Below, piece after piece: positions 42,844 through 52,776 of a stretch of 64,000 nucleotides of DNA. Position numbers and translations under genes: made by a program. The notes beneath the pieces were generated by a model, which did not search any database, was not told the DNA's origin, and saw only the letters and a list, made by a program, of their open reading frames with translations. Location: assembly GCA_945869845.1 (NCBI GenBank), contig CAMBRG010000003.1, forward strand, positions 1 to 64,000. The letters are read 5' to 3'. This DNA is from Opitutus sp. GAS368. GTDB lineage: Bacteria > Verrucomicrobiota > Verrucomicrobiia > Opitutales > Opitutaceae. Position 1 is the stretch's first letter, and each line of letters opens with the position of its first letter.

Positions 42844-45800
42844 TTAGAAAGTCCCTTTGACGCCAAGGGTCCAGAGGGAGCCGTAGCGCTCTTCGAAGCG
42901 AAGAGTGGCGTGAGCGGGCGTCGCCGGGCCGACGGTAGTGCCGCGGTCGGAGATGTCGCGGACGTTGCGGAGATTCGCGAAGAGGGCGAGGCGGCGGGTG
43001 AGCGAGTATTCGCCGAGGAGGTCGAGCTTGGTGAAGCCGGGCGTGTAGCTGTAGGTCCCGGGGGCGATGCTCGCGCCGGCGACGGGGCCGCGGTTTTGGT
43101 CGGCGCGCCATGTCCAGTTGAGACGGACATTATAGCGCGGGCGCGTGAAGCTGAGGCCCCAAGCGGCGCTGCGGGGAATCTCATTGAAGCCGGTGCTGCC
43201 GAGGAAGCCTTTGGCGGCATTGGTGCGCTCGAGGCTGCCGTTGGCGAAGACTTGGAAGCCGCGCGCCCAGACAGGGAGAAACGTGAGGGCCTGACGGTAA
43301 CTGAAATCGAGGCCCTCGATGCGGATGGTGCCGGGCACGTTGCGCTGGGTGCTGACTTCGTAGTCGGCGAATTCGCCGGCATCGAGGCCGTAGAGGGCGA
43401 GGAATTCAGGGTTGGCCTGAAAAATGGTGGCGCCGAAGAAATTTTGGAAATGACGGCGAAAGGCACCGAAGGAGATCTGACCGACGCCGGCGAAATAATA
43501 CTCGGCGCGGACTTTCACGGTGTTGGCGGTCCAAGGCTTGATGGCGGCGTTGTTAACGACGATGCGGTTGTTGGCGGCGGGGGGGTTGTCGGTGTTGGGG
43601 AGGGTGAGGCCGCCGGCGTATTGGGCGAAATTTGGCGGCCCGATGCTGGTGGAGACGGCGGCGCGGAGGAGGAGGTTTTCGCGAAGGTTATAGGTGGCGT
43701 TAAGCGAGGGGAAGAGGCGGAGATATTGTTTTTCGACGTGCGAGGCGCGTTCGAGGAAGGTGAGTTTCGAGGTCGCGAGGGCGTTGGTCGTGATCGGGAT
43801 GACGGCGCCGGCGGCGTCGCGGAGCGGGCGGCCTTGGGCGTCGCGCTGGACGTTGCGGCTCAGATCGGTGAGTGGGCCGTCGGCGTCGACATCGGTCTGC
43901 TCAACGCGGACGCCGCCGACGAGGAGGAGGCGCCGGTTGAGGAGGGCGACATCGCCGCGCAGGTAGGCGGCAGAGACAGATTCCCGGGCGCGGATGGAAT
44001 TGGTGACGTGGGAGCGGTAAAGGGCGTTTTCATCGAGGGTGAACTCGGTGGGGTGGGTGCGCCAGTAGGCGAAGACTTCCTGGGAATCGGGGTATTGGAT
44101 CCGGGGAAAGCCGTAGGGCGCGGAGCGGGTGGAGAAGAGCGGGTCGAGAAAGGGGAGGGCGGTGCCGTTGGTGAGATTGCCGCGGCCGTCGCGACCGACG
44201 TAGGTGTAGGTGGAGGACCACGCGCGCTTCTCGCGCGAGGTCTGGCGGAAATCGAGTCCGGTGCGAAGCGTGACGGGCACGCGCCAGAAGAAATCGCGGC
44301 GGGCGTTGGCGGTGGCGGTAAAGTTGATGTCGGAGGCGCGCTGCGGGCTGGAGGTGAGGGTGTTGAGCGCGTAGTTTTCGAGGAGGTAGGGATCGAGGGG
44401 CCGGCCGGTGGCGTGGTCGGTGACGGTGATGGTGCCTGGGCGGAGGAAGCCGGTGTCGGCGAAGCCGATGGTGACGCCGGTGCGGCGCGACTGGACGGCG
44501 AAGAAGCGCTCCTTGTCCATGTCACGGATGGCGTTTTTCCCGTAGGCGCGGCCGGTGGCGAAATCGAATTTCCAGAGCGGGCCCTCGTGACGCCAAGTTA
44601 GCGTGGGCAGATAGGTGCGGTTTTCGCGGACGCGGTTGTTGCCGTTGTTGAGGGTGAGTTGACCGACGCCGGCGACGCCCTGCACGCCGGTGGGAGAGAT
44701 CGAAGAGGCGACGATTTGGTTCGGCGCGAAGGCGAGGGAGCGGCTGGAGATCCAGCCGTCGAATGAGGAATACTGATACGAGAGGGCAAGGCGGTCGCGG
44801 GCGGAGAGGCGGAAGTCGAGGGTGATGCCGAGGGAGTCGCGGTCGGATTCCTTGGGGCCGTCCTGGATGGTAAATTGCGAGAGGTAGGGGCGGTCGGGCG
44901 TGGTGGCGGGAAACGCGGTGCCGGCGGTGGCGGTGGAGGCGCCTCGCCAGACGTTGGTGGCGCGATCCTGGCTGGAGTATTGCGTGGAGGCGCCGGCGGA
45001 GAGCGTGAAGCCGAAGTTTTTGTTCACCGGGACGACCCACGAAAAATCGGCGCCGGGCCAGACTTTGCGGCGCGGATCGCGATACATGGCGGCGCCTTTT
45101 TTGAGGCTGCGGTGATCGTCGCGCATCATGAGATAGACGCTGCCGTTGAAGATGGGGCGGGAGCGCTCAAAGGAGCTGCGGGGGACAAGATTGACGGCGC
45201 CGGCGAGGGCTTTGCCGGGAGTGTCGGGTGTGGGCGAATGGGTAACTTCGATCCGGGAGATGTTGTTGAGGTTGAAGAAGCCGACTTCGACGCCGCGGCT
45301 GGTGTTGTTGTCGCCGGGCGAGGAGAGGCCGATGCCGCCGAGGGTGACGGGGGTATTAGCGGCGGGGGCGCCCTCGATGGAGATGTAGCGTCCGTCACCG
45401 CCGGACATGTCGACGGTGACCCCGGGGAGGTATTTGAGGAACTCGGTGACGTTACCCTCGGCGACGGCACCGAATTCGGCGGTGGAGACGACGGTTTTGA
45501 TATTGGAGGCGAAGCGCTGCTCGTTGATGGCGATGGCGGCGCCCTCCATTTCCTTCGAGGTGGCGATGATAAATTTTTCTAGTTTAACGGGACCGTCGGG
45601 TACGGGGGCGGGGCGATCGGTGGCGGCGAGTGCGAGGTCGTACGCGGCGGTTTGGCCGGCGGTGACGCGCACGGTGGTGATCTGCGCCGAGGCACCGGTG
45701 TAGAAGATGCGCACGCGGGCTTCGCCGGCGGGGACGGACGCGAGGAGGTAGGCGCCGTCGGCATCGGTGAAGGTTTCGAGGGGGGTGCCCTCGACGGTGA

Positions 45801-45954
45801 TGCGAGCACCTTCGACGTAGGCGCCGCTAACGGGATTGAGCACACGGCCCGAGATGGCGCCGGTGGCCAGAGGGGATTGCGCGCGGAGCGTGCAGGCGGC
45901 GGCGAGCGTGAGGGTGAGAGAGAGCAGGGAGCGGAGGACGTGGCGGGTAAGCAT
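42844..45954 (-). CDS. TonB-dependent receptor, paralogue 1 of a tandem pair
   Basis: A 1036-residue receptor. Signal peptide (LRSLLSLTLTLAAACTLRAQ), carboxypeptidase-like domain (AISGRVLNPVSGAYVEGARI, ETFTDADGAYLLASVPAGEA), a conserved linker (AIAINEQRFASNIKTVVSTA) and plug (EFLKYLPGVTVDMSGGDGRY, GKALAGAVNLVPRSSFERSR). The C-terminus WTLGVKGTF ends in Phe. It is closely related to the next gene upstream (46053-49199), sharing the AIAINEQRFA and EFGAVAEGNV motifs, so the pair arose by tandem duplication. Substrate unknown; no enzymes in between. Confidence 0.92.
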   Translation of the reverse strand: MLTRHVLRSLLSLTLTLAAACTLRAQSPLATGAISGRVLNPVSGAYVEGARITVEGTPLETFTDADGAYLLASVPAGEARVRIFYTGASAQITTVRVTAGQTAAYDLALAATDRPAPVPDGPVKLEKFIIATSKEMEGAAIAINEQRFASNIKTVVSTAEFGAVAEGNVTEFLKYLPGVTVDMSGGDGRYISIEGAPAANTPVTLGGIGLSSPGDNNTSRGVEVGFFNLNNISRIEVTHSPTPDTPGKALAGAVNLVPRSSFERSRPIFNGSVYLMMRDDHRSLKKGAAMYRDPRRKVWPGADFSWVVPVNKNFGFTLSAGASTQYSSQDRATNVWRGASTATAGTAFPATTPDRPYLSQFTIQDGPKESDRDSLGITLDFRLSARDRLALSYQYSSFDGWISSRSLAFAPNQIVASSISPTGVQGVAGVGQLTLNNGNNRVRENRTYLPTLTWRHEGPLWKFDFATGRAYGKNAIRDMDKERFFAVQSRRTGVTIGFADTGFLRPGTITVTDHATGRPLDPYLLENYALNTLTSSPQRASDINFTATANARRDFFWRVPVTLRTGLDFRQTSREKRAWSSTYTYVGRDGRGNLTNGTALPFLDPLFSTRSAPYGFPRIQYPDSQEVFAYWRTHPTEFTLDENALYRSHVTNSIRARESVSAAYLRGDVALLNRRLLLVGGVRVEQTDVDADGPLTDLSRNVQRDAQGRPLRDAAGAVIPITTNALATSKLTFLERASHVEKQYLRLFPSLNATYNLRENLLLRAAVSTSIGPPNFAQYAGGLTLPNTDNPPAANNRIVVNNAAIKPWTANTVKVRAEYYFAGVGQISFGAFRRHFQNFFGATIFQANPEFLALYGLDAGEFADYEVSTQRNVPGTIRIEGLDFSYRQALTFLPVWARGFQVFANGSLERTNAAKGFLGSTGFNEIPRSAAWGLSFTRPRYNVRLNWTWRADQNRGPVAGASIAPGTYSYTPGFTKLDLLGEYSLTRRLALFANLRNVRDISDRGTTVGPATPAHATLRFEERYGSLWTLGVKGTF

Positions 45955-46052
45955 GGGTAGAAACGGGGTGAATCGGAGCGGAGGGGTTTATCGTGAAAAC
46001 AACGATCTGAGTCGGTGGCTGGCAGGATACTCGGATTTAAAAAAGAGGTTAT

Positions 46053-49000
46053 TTAGAAGGAGCCTTTAATGCCGAAGGTCCAGAGGGCGCCGAAGTCGGT
46101 GGATTGGCGGAAACGGGCGCTGGCGGGAGTTTGCGGGCCGTAGACGACGGTGTTCTCGGTCTGGTCGTTCACATTACGGAGGTTGAAAAAGAACGCGAGG
46201 TTGCGGCGCAGGGAAACCTCGCCGAGGACATCGATGTAGAGGCGATCGTCGCGCCAACTGTAGATCGACGGCCCGATGCGATCGGTGGCGGTCGCGGTGA
46301 TCTGGCCCTGACGACGCTGGCCCTGGTAGTTGAAATTTACGCGGAGGTTGTAGCGGGGGCGCGTGAGGCTGACGCCCCAGTTGGCCCCTTTCGGTTGATA
46401 GCCGGAGAAGAAATCGGCGGCGGCGCCGGTGACGCGCTGGCGGCTCAGGTTGCCGAACACTTGGATGCCGCGCGCCCAGTGCGGGAGAAACGTGAGCGCT
46501 TGCTTGTAGTTAATGTCGAAGCCCTCGACGCGCGTGGACGTGGAGAGATTATACTGCGTGGCGACGTCGTATTTGCCGTAAACGGCGGGATCGAGGCCGT
46601 AGAGCGCGAGGAATTCGGGCGTCGCGGGGGCGTTATTTTGAGCGAAGAAATTCTCGAATTCGCGGCGGAAAGCGCCGGCGGAGAGGACGCCGACACCGGG
46701 GAAATAATATTCGAGGCGGACCACCTTGCTGCGCGCGAACCAGGGCTTGATGCCGATGTTGGCGACGGTGGTGACGTTGGTGGGGGATGGGGGCGACTCG
46801 GTGTCGGGGAGCGTGACGCCGCCGGTGTAGAGATCGAAGTTGGGCCGGCCGATGGAATGGTAATAGGCGGCGCGGGCGGTGAAATTCTCACGCAGCGCGT
46901 AGCTGGCGTTGAGGCTCGGGAAGAGCGTGAGGTATTCCTTCTTCGCCTGCGTGCCGCGGAAGACGCGGGTGAGCTGGGCAGAGGCGAGGGGGTCAGACGT
47001 GAGGGCGAGCGGGCGGCCGTTCGGACCGAGGATAATTCTTCCGGAGGCGTCGCGTTGGAAATTGCGGGTGGGGTCGTTGAGCGGGCCTTGGCCGTCGAGG
47101 TTGGTCTGCTCGGCGCGGAGCCCGCCGACGAGTTTGAGACGATTGTCCAAAAAGCTCACGTCGCCGCGGACGAATCCGGCGATGATTTTTTCGCGGGCGA
47201 AGCGCGAGTTGTTGACGCCGGAGATATGGGTGGTGGCGGCGTTGGTGGTGAACTGCGCGGGGTTGGTCTGGAAAAATTGATAAAGCCCGTCGTTGCCGAT
47301 CCGTTGGGTCAGCGGAAAGCCGAACGGGGCGGTCTCCTGCGAGAGGGACGGATCGAGAAAGCGCGCGGCGGAATCGTCGTTGCCGACGGGCGTGGTGCTG
47401 GCGCGGCCGTCGGAACCGACGTAGTTGTAGACGGGCTGATTGAAGGCGTTGTCGCGCTGCGAAACGAGCCAGTTGAGGCCGGCTTTTAGGGCAATCGGAA
47501 TGGCGCCGCGGAAGTTGCGGCTGGCGGTGACGTAGGCGTTGCGGCGGAGATCGGCGATGACGCTTTCGTTGCTGTTGGCCGTGGCGAGCGAGTAGGAGGC
47601 GAGGCTGTAAGGATCGACGACGGCTCCGGTGGCGCCGTCGGTGACGGTGATGCGGTTGGGACGGCCGGGGTAGTCGGGCTGGATGTCGTCGAAGGCCATC
47701 GTGAGGCCGGTGCGGCGGGCGGTGGCGTTGAAGAAGCGGCCGACCTGCACATCAACGTGGTTGTTGACGTTGGAGGAGTAGGTGCCGGCGGCTTCGAATT
47801 TCCAGACGGGGCCGCGGTGATACCAGAAGAGTGTGGGCATGGCGGTCTTGTTGACGCGTTCGCGGCCCTCGGTGGCGAGGTTGAGTTCGGCGGCGCCGAC
47901 GCGGCTGCGCGTGGACGTGAGCGAGAACGCCGCGGGATCGACCTGGTTGATCTGGAAGACGAGGGCCTTGTTGTAGTAACCGATCGTGGTGCGGGCGGCA
48001 TGGAAACCCAGCGAGATGCGATCGCGCTCGGTGAGGCGGAAATCCAGCGTAATGCCGAGCGAGAGGCGGGTGGTGAATTTTCCGCCGTCCTCGTAAGAGT
48101 AGCGCGAGAGGTAGGGCTGGTCGGGCGTGGTGTAGGGAAAGGCGACGCCGTTGGTGACCGCGCTGGCCCCGCGCCAGAGCGCCACGGGCGTATCCTGCGG
48201 GGAGAATTGGGACGCTGAGCCGGCCGACACGGTATAGCCGAAGGATTTGTTAACGGGCGCGGAATAGCTGAAATCGGCGCCGGGGCGGATCTTGTGCGTG
48301 GCGTGGCCGCGCGGGCCGGGCGTGGCGCGGAGGCTCTTGTTGTTGTCCCGCATGAGCGCGGAGACGCTGTAATTGAAGACCGGTTTGGTGCGCTCGAAGG
48401 CGCTGCGCGGAACGAGATTCACGGTGCCGGCGAGGGCGGAGCCGGGCGACTCGGGTGTCGGCGAATATTCGATTTCGACCCGCGAGAGATTATTGGTGGA
48501 AAAGAAATCCATATTGAACGAGCGACCGCGGCCGCCGTCACCGCTCGAACTGGCCATGCTGAGCCCGCCGAGGGTGACGGGCACGTTGTCGGGCGGCACG
48601 CCGTTGATGGAGATCGAACGGGCGTTGCCGCCGACGTAATCCACGGAGACGCCGGGAAGGAATTTGAGAAACTCGCCGACGTTGCCCTCGGCGACCGCGC
48701 CGAATTCGTCGGTAGAGACGACGTTCTTCACGTTGGCGGCGAAGCGTTGCTCATTGATCGCGATGGCGGCGGCGTCCATCTCGCGCGTCGTGGCGACGAC
48801 GAAGGCGTCGAGCTTCACGGCTTCGGTCGCGAGGGGAGATTTCGGCGCAGCGTGGAGCGAGTCGAGGGTCACGTCGCGCGTCGACGTTTGACCGGTGGTG
48901 ACAGAAACTTGATCGGAGAAAGGCTTTAGTCCCGTGAAGAATACCTTGAGTGTGGGCCGGCCGGCCGGAACGCCATCGACGCGGTAAGCGCCGAGTTCAT

Positions 49001-49199
49001 CGGTGAAGGTTTCCAGCAAGGTGCCCTCAACAGTGACCCGGACTCTGTCGAGGTAGCGCCCGCTGGCGGCGTGGAGCACACGGCCTTCGATGGAGCCAGT
49101 GGCGACCTGCGCGCGGAGCGGCGAAACGAAGATCAGGGCGAGCGCGAGCAGCCAGAGCGATGTGGCGGCGAGACTACGAGGTGGGGATGATGGGGTCAT
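46053..49199 (-). CDS. TonB-dependent receptor, paralogue 2 of a tandem pair
   Basis: A 1048-residue receptor with signal peptide (SLWLLALALIFVSPLRAQVA), carboxypeptidase-like domain (GSIEGRVLHAASGRYLDRVR), linker AIAINEQRFAANVKNVVSTD and plug (EFLKFLPGVSVDYVGGNARS, GSALAGTVNLVPRSAFERTK). It ends WTFGIKGSF. ATG 49199 is chosen because the signal peptide starts there; upstream codons to 49328 look non-coding. It is divergent from the TBDR at 49744 with a 544-bp gap. Likely a surface transporter for complex nutrients; the ligand cannot be inferred. Confidence 0.92.
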   Translation of the reverse strand: MTPSSPPRSLAATSLWLLALALIFVSPLRAQVATGSIEGRVLHAASGRYLDRVRVTVEGTLLETFTDELGAYRVDGVPAGRPTLKVFFTGLKPFSDQVSVTTGQTSTRDVTLDSLHAAPKSPLATEAVKLDAFVVATTREMDAAAIAINEQRFAANVKNVVSTDEFGAVAEGNVGEFLKFLPGVSVDYVGGNARSISINGVPPDNVPVTLGGLSMASSSGDGGRGRSFNMDFFSTNNLSRVEIEYSPTPESPGSALAGTVNLVPRSAFERTKPVFNYSVSALMRDNNKSLRATPGPRGHATHKIRPGADFSYSAPVNKSFGYTVSAGSASQFSPQDTPVALWRGASAVTNGVAFPYTTPDQPYLSRYSYEDGGKFTTRLSLGITLDFRLTERDRISLGFHAARTTIGYYNKALVFQINQVDPAAFSLTSTRSRVGAAELNLATEGRERVNKTAMPTLFWYHRGPVWKFEAAGTYSSNVNNHVDVQVGRFFNATARRTGLTMAFDDIQPDYPGRPNRITVTDGATGAVVDPYSLASYSLATANSNESVIADLRRNAYVTASRNFRGAIPIALKAGLNWLVSQRDNAFNQPVYNYVGSDGRASTTPVGNDDSAARFLDPSLSQETAPFGFPLTQRIGNDGLYQFFQTNPAQFTTNAATTHISGVNNSRFAREKIIAGFVRGDVSFLDNRLKLVGGLRAEQTNLDGQGPLNDPTRNFQRDASGRIILGPNGRPLALTSDPLASAQLTRVFRGTQAKKEYLTLFPSLNASYALRENFTARAAYYHSIGRPNFDLYTGGVTLPDTESPPSPTNVTTVANIGIKPWFARSKVVRLEYYFPGVGVLSAGAFRREFENFFAQNNAPATPEFLALYGLDPAVYGKYDVATQYNLSTSTRVEGFDINYKQALTFLPHWARGIQVFGNLSRQRVTGAAADFFSGYQPKGANWGVSLTRPRYNLRVNFNYQGQRRQGQITATATDRIGPSIYSWRDDRLYIDVLGEVSLRRNLAFFFNLRNVNDQTENTVVYGPQTPASARFRQSTDFGALWTFGIKGSF

Positions 49200-49630
49200 G
49201 GGTGGGGCGGGGTTTATCCGGTGCGGCTGACAGAAATGCGCCGTATGGCCGGGAGTTTTCAGGTGGGGACGCGGTCGACTCACCCAAACTTGTGCCGCGG
49301 GTGAGCCGTAAACAAGGGTCGGCTGCACACATTCGTATGACGATTTTGCACATCGGCGGGCTGGACGGTGGTGCGAGCCACGCGGAGTAGGTGGGTGGGC
49401 GAAATCGCGCGCGCGAACGAGAATCTGACGGCCGCGAGCGGACGATTTGCCAGGGTCTCCACCGCTTGGACCGCGGGGGCAAAGGCGTCAGTCGGAACGT
49501 GTGGCGCCGGGGAAAACTCGACAAGCGCCGGGTTGCACAAGCGGTTTGGCGGGGAGGTTGGCCAGTCGGCTCAACGACGTTCAGGCGGTCGGTCGTAGGA
49601 ATGATTAACCGCCCACCGAAAGACGACAAC
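49200..49630. other. Intergenic region between divergent TBDRs
   Basis: No supported gene. The left part carries the promoter of the minus-strand TBDR. Several open frames exist but are arginine/proline-rich shadows of GC-rich DNA. Confidence 0.4.
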
Positions 49631-49680
49631 TCATAGGGGACTGGATGTTCAGGGGGATCGGGTCCGGGAGGGGGTTTAAC
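49631..49680 (+). repeat. Dispersed G-rich repeat, copy R7
   Basis: ATAGGGGACTGGATGTTCAG then GGGGATCGGGTCCGGGAGGG and GGTTTAAC. It lies 64 nt upstream of the plus-strand TBDR start, so here the repeat and the gene point the same way. Confidence 0.88.
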
Positions 49681-49743
49681 TGATTCGTCACTCACCCGAC
49701 GCCGTTTTGTCACTCAAGCGGAGGAGCATGGTGTTTCTCATTC

Positions 49744-52620
49744 ATGCATATCAACGCACTCACCTGTACGTTCCCTCACTCAACCGCGCGCCGGCTCCTC
49801 GCCGTCGCCTCCCTCGCGCTTCTCGCGCTGGCCCTGCTCTCGTCCACGGCTTTTTCACAAGCTGCGGCGGGTAGTATCAACGGCCGCGTCTCAGAAGCCG
49901 TCACGGGTAAGTCGCTCCAAGGCGCCATCGTCAAACTGCTCGGCACCACTGCCGTCGCCTATACCGACGCCGAGGGCCGCTTCTCGCTGCCGGGACTCGC
50001 GGCCGGCAGCTACCAAGTGGAAGTAGACTACGTCGGCCTCGACGCCTATACGACCAACGTCGCTGTTTCGGGTGGGCTGACCGCGAGCGTGAATGCCACG
50101 TTGGAAAGCAAAGTGATGAAGATGGAGTCATTCACCGTCGCCGAGTCGGCGCGCGGCCAGGCCCTCGCTATCAATCAACAGAAAACGGCCAGTGGTATCG
50201 TGAACATTGTTTCCGAGGAAACCTTCGGCCAGATGATCAGTGGAAATATCGGCTACACGCTGCAGCGCCTGCCCGGCCTCAGCGTCAACGAAGACGAGGA
50301 CGGCACGCCCAACGGCGTGAACATCCGCGGCATGGAGTCGAAATATAATTCGTTTCAGACCGATGGCTTTCGCACGCCCACATCGGGCAACAGCCGCGGT
50401 TTCGCCACGAGCCAGCTCCTCGCCGATGGCGTGAGCAATATCGAGGTGGTCAAAGCTCCCACCGCCGACCGCGATGGCGATGCGATCGGCGGCATTATTA
50501 ATACCATCTCGCGCTCCGCCTTCGAGCGCGACGGTCGCGAGATCAAGGTCACGACGGCCGGGGTGTATTACGACAAGAACAACCAGTGGAGCTACGACGC
50601 CGGGCTCCTCTACAGTGACATTCTGAGTGTTGGTGGCGGCACGAAAAATCTCGGCGTCAGTTTCACGGTCTCGGCCTACGAGACCTCCCGCGCCTACGAC
50701 AACGTCGATCTCGACTACCTTTACGTCCGCCCCACCGACCGGCCCGACCTCAAGCTCACCGAGCCGCTCTACTTTCACAGCATCGGCACGCCTCAGACGA
50801 ACTTCCGCGATGTGAAGTCATGGGGGTTGACCGGCTCGCTCGACTATCGGCTCAGCGCGAATGCGACCTTGTTTTTCCGCCCCGGCTTTAGTCACAACAC
50901 CACCACGGCCGAAAAACCCGAGGAGCGCATCTATGTCGTCACGAGCGGCGGCCCGGCCAACGTGCTGTCCATCACGCCGCGCACCGGCGCCGGCCGCCTC
51001 ACGAACAACGAACACCGCTACCAAAACCGCCAGAGCGAGGCCGACAACGATTTGTTCTCCTTCACCGCCGGCGGCGAGCAGCGCTTCGACACTATCAAGG
51101 TCAACTACAGCGGCTACTACGCTGAAAATGAACGCAACACCGACCGCAGCCTCCAATACGTCGTCCGCAACACCGGCTTCCAAAACGCCTACGACCGCTC
51201 CGACACACTCCGTCCCAAATACACCAACCTGAACGGGAAAAGCGCGTTCGACACCACGACGATCACGCGCGGCGATATGACGATCAATCCCTCGGAATAC
51301 GCTGAGGAAGTCATGTCCGGCAAGGTGGACGTGGAGAAATCCTACCGGGGCGACGCGCTGTCCGGAAAACTCAAGTTCGGGCTCAAAACTAATCGCAGCA
51401 CGCGCGAGCAGGATTCCTCGAGCAGCGTCTATGTGACGGGCACGGCCGCCAGTGGTTTTCCTTACGCTGACATCATGCGCCGCAGCAATCGCACGGTCGC
51501 CGGTATTCCCATGTCCCTTGAGACGGACATTCCGAAGCTCGAGGCCCTTTTCCGCAGCCGCCCTGAGCTCTTCGTTTTGCAGGCGCCCGCCGCGTTTCAG
51601 AACAGCGTCTTCAACGATTTCCTGAGCCGTGAGACGACGCACAGCGCCTATGTGATGGGCGCCGTGACCAAAGGGCGCACGACGCTGACACCGGGCCTCC
51701 GCATGGAGCGCAACACCTTCGAATCGACGACCAACCAGTTCATCCCCGCTCTCGGCGCCCGCGCGGCCCGCGTCGAGGTGGTGAATCGCGAACGCACCTA
51801 CAACCAGTGGCTCCCGAGCGCGCACCTCCGTCACGAGCTGGGGCGCAACCTGATCCTGCGCGGCAGCTACAACCGCAGCTACAGCCGTCCCGACCTCGAC
51901 GACCTGCTCCGCGGTCGCCTGGTCAACATCGACAACGACACCATCACCGACGGCAACCCGGACCTCGAGCCGACGACCTCGGACAATTTCGACGTGCAGC
52001 TCGAATTTTACACCGCCAACCGCGGGCTCTACTCCGTCGGCGCGTTCTACAAGACGATGGATGGGTTTTATTACAACAGCTCCGCTACAGAGGTGCTCGA
52101 TGAAAACGGCGTGCCTACGACCTATCGTGTCTCTCGCCCCGAAAACGCGCTCGGCGCGGTGAACTACGGGGTGGAGCTGATCGCCCGCCAGAAGCTCGTG
52201 TTCCTCCCCAAGCCCTTTGATGGCTTTGGGGTGGACCTCAGCGCGACCTTTACCGAGAGCGATGGAAAATACCCCGGCCGTCTGACCGAAAAACTTCCGA
52301 CCTACGGTTTCTCCGACTTCATGTTTAACGCCGCGCTCGAATACACCATCGGGCGATTCCGTTCGGAAATCAGCTACCGCTTCCGCTCCGATTTTCTCGA
52401 AGGCCTCGATTTCGATTTCACGTTCGACGATATCTTCGCCGCCAACGAGCGCGTGGATTTCGTGGCGAGCTACCAGGTGAGCGACCGCATGAAGCTCTTC
52501 CTCAACATGACGAACCTCACCGACCGTCCGCAGGTTTCCTATCAGGGTTTCGCCTACAACCCCGAGGACTACACGATGCACGGCATGCGCGCCACGACCG
52601 GCGTCACGTATCGCTTCTGA
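49744..52620 (+). CDS. TonB-dependent receptor with carboxypeptidase-like domain
   Basis: A 958-residue receptor starting MHINALTCTFPHSTARRLLA with a long hydrophobic signal segment ending in AFSQ. The carboxypeptidase-like domain (GSINGRVSEAVTGKSLQGAI, AYTDAEGRFSLPGLAAGSYQ) precedes the plug (GYTLQRLPGLSVNEDEDGTP, VNIRGMESKYNSFQTDGF, IEVVKAPTADRDGDAIGGII). The barrel ends ATTGVTYRF. Its leader and first ~25 codons are almost identical to those of the next TBDR (52777) although the mature proteins are different. An intrinsic terminator follows directly. Ligand unknown. Confidence 0.93.
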   Translation: MHINALTCTFPHSTARRLLAVASLALLALALLSSTAFSQAAAGSINGRVSEAVTGKSLQGAIVKLLGTTAVAYTDAEGRFSLPGLAAGSYQVEVDYVGLDAYTTNVAVSGGLTASVNATLESKVMKMESFTVAESARGQALAINQQKTASGIVNIVSEETFGQMISGNIGYTLQRLPGLSVNEDEDGTPNGVNIRGMESKYNSFQTDGFRTPTSGNSRGFATSQLLADGVSNIEVVKAPTADRDGDAIGGIINTISRSAFERDGREIKVTTAGVYYDKNNQWSYDAGLLYSDILSVGGGTKNLGVSFTVSAYETSRAYDNVDLDYLYVRPTDRPDLKLTEPLYFHSIGTPQTNFRDVKSWGLTGSLDYRLSANATLFFRPGFSHNTTTAEKPEERIYVVTSGGPANVLSITPRTGAGRLTNNEHRYQNRQSEADNDLFSFTAGGEQRFDTIKVNYSGYYAENERNTDRSLQYVVRNTGFQNAYDRSDTLRPKYTNLNGKSAFDTTTITRGDMTINPSEYAEEVMSGKVDVEKSYRGDALSGKLKFGLKTNRSTREQDSSSSVYVTGTAASGFPYADIMRRSNRTVAGIPMSLETDIPKLEALFRSRPELFVLQAPAAFQNSVFNDFLSRETTHSAYVMGAVTKGRTTLTPGLRMERNTFESTTNQFIPALGARAARVEVVNRERTYNQWLPSAHLRHELGRNLILRGSYNRSYSRPDLDDLLRGRLVNIDNDTITDGNPDLEPTTSDNFDVQLEFYTANRGLYSVGAFYKTMDGFYYNSSATEVLDENGVPTTYRVSRPENALGAVNYGVELIARQKLVFLPKPFDGFGVDLSATFTESDGKYPGRLTEKLPTYGFSDFMFNAALEYTIGRFRSEISYRFRSDFLEGLDFDFTFDDIFAANERVDFVASYQVSDRMKLFLNMTNLTDRPQVSYQGFAYNPEDYTMHGMRATTGVTYRF

Positions 52621-52633
52621 GCTTTTCGCTTCT

Positions 52634-52661
52634 AGGCCGGTCTTCCGAGACCGGCCTTTTT
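52634..52661 (+). terminator. Intrinsic terminator
   Basis: A perfect 10-bp stem AGGCCGGTCT/AGACCGGCCT with a TCCG loop and a T-run, 13 nt after the TBDR stop. Confidence 0.92.
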
Positions 52662-52663
52662 AC

Positions 52664-52712
52664 TGATAGGGGACTGGATTTTCAGGGGGATCGGGTCTGG
52701 GAGGGGTTTAAC
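52664..52712 (+). repeat. Dispersed G-rich repeat, copy R8
   Basis: GATAGGGGACTGGATTTTCA then GGGGGATCGGGTCTGGGAGG and GGTTTAAC, 65 nt upstream of the next TBDR ATG. It is directly downstream of the terminator. Confidence 0.88.
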
Positions 52713-52776
52713 TGATTCGTCACCTCCCCGACGCCGTTTTGTCACTCACGCGTGGGAACGCGGATCTTTCGTATTC

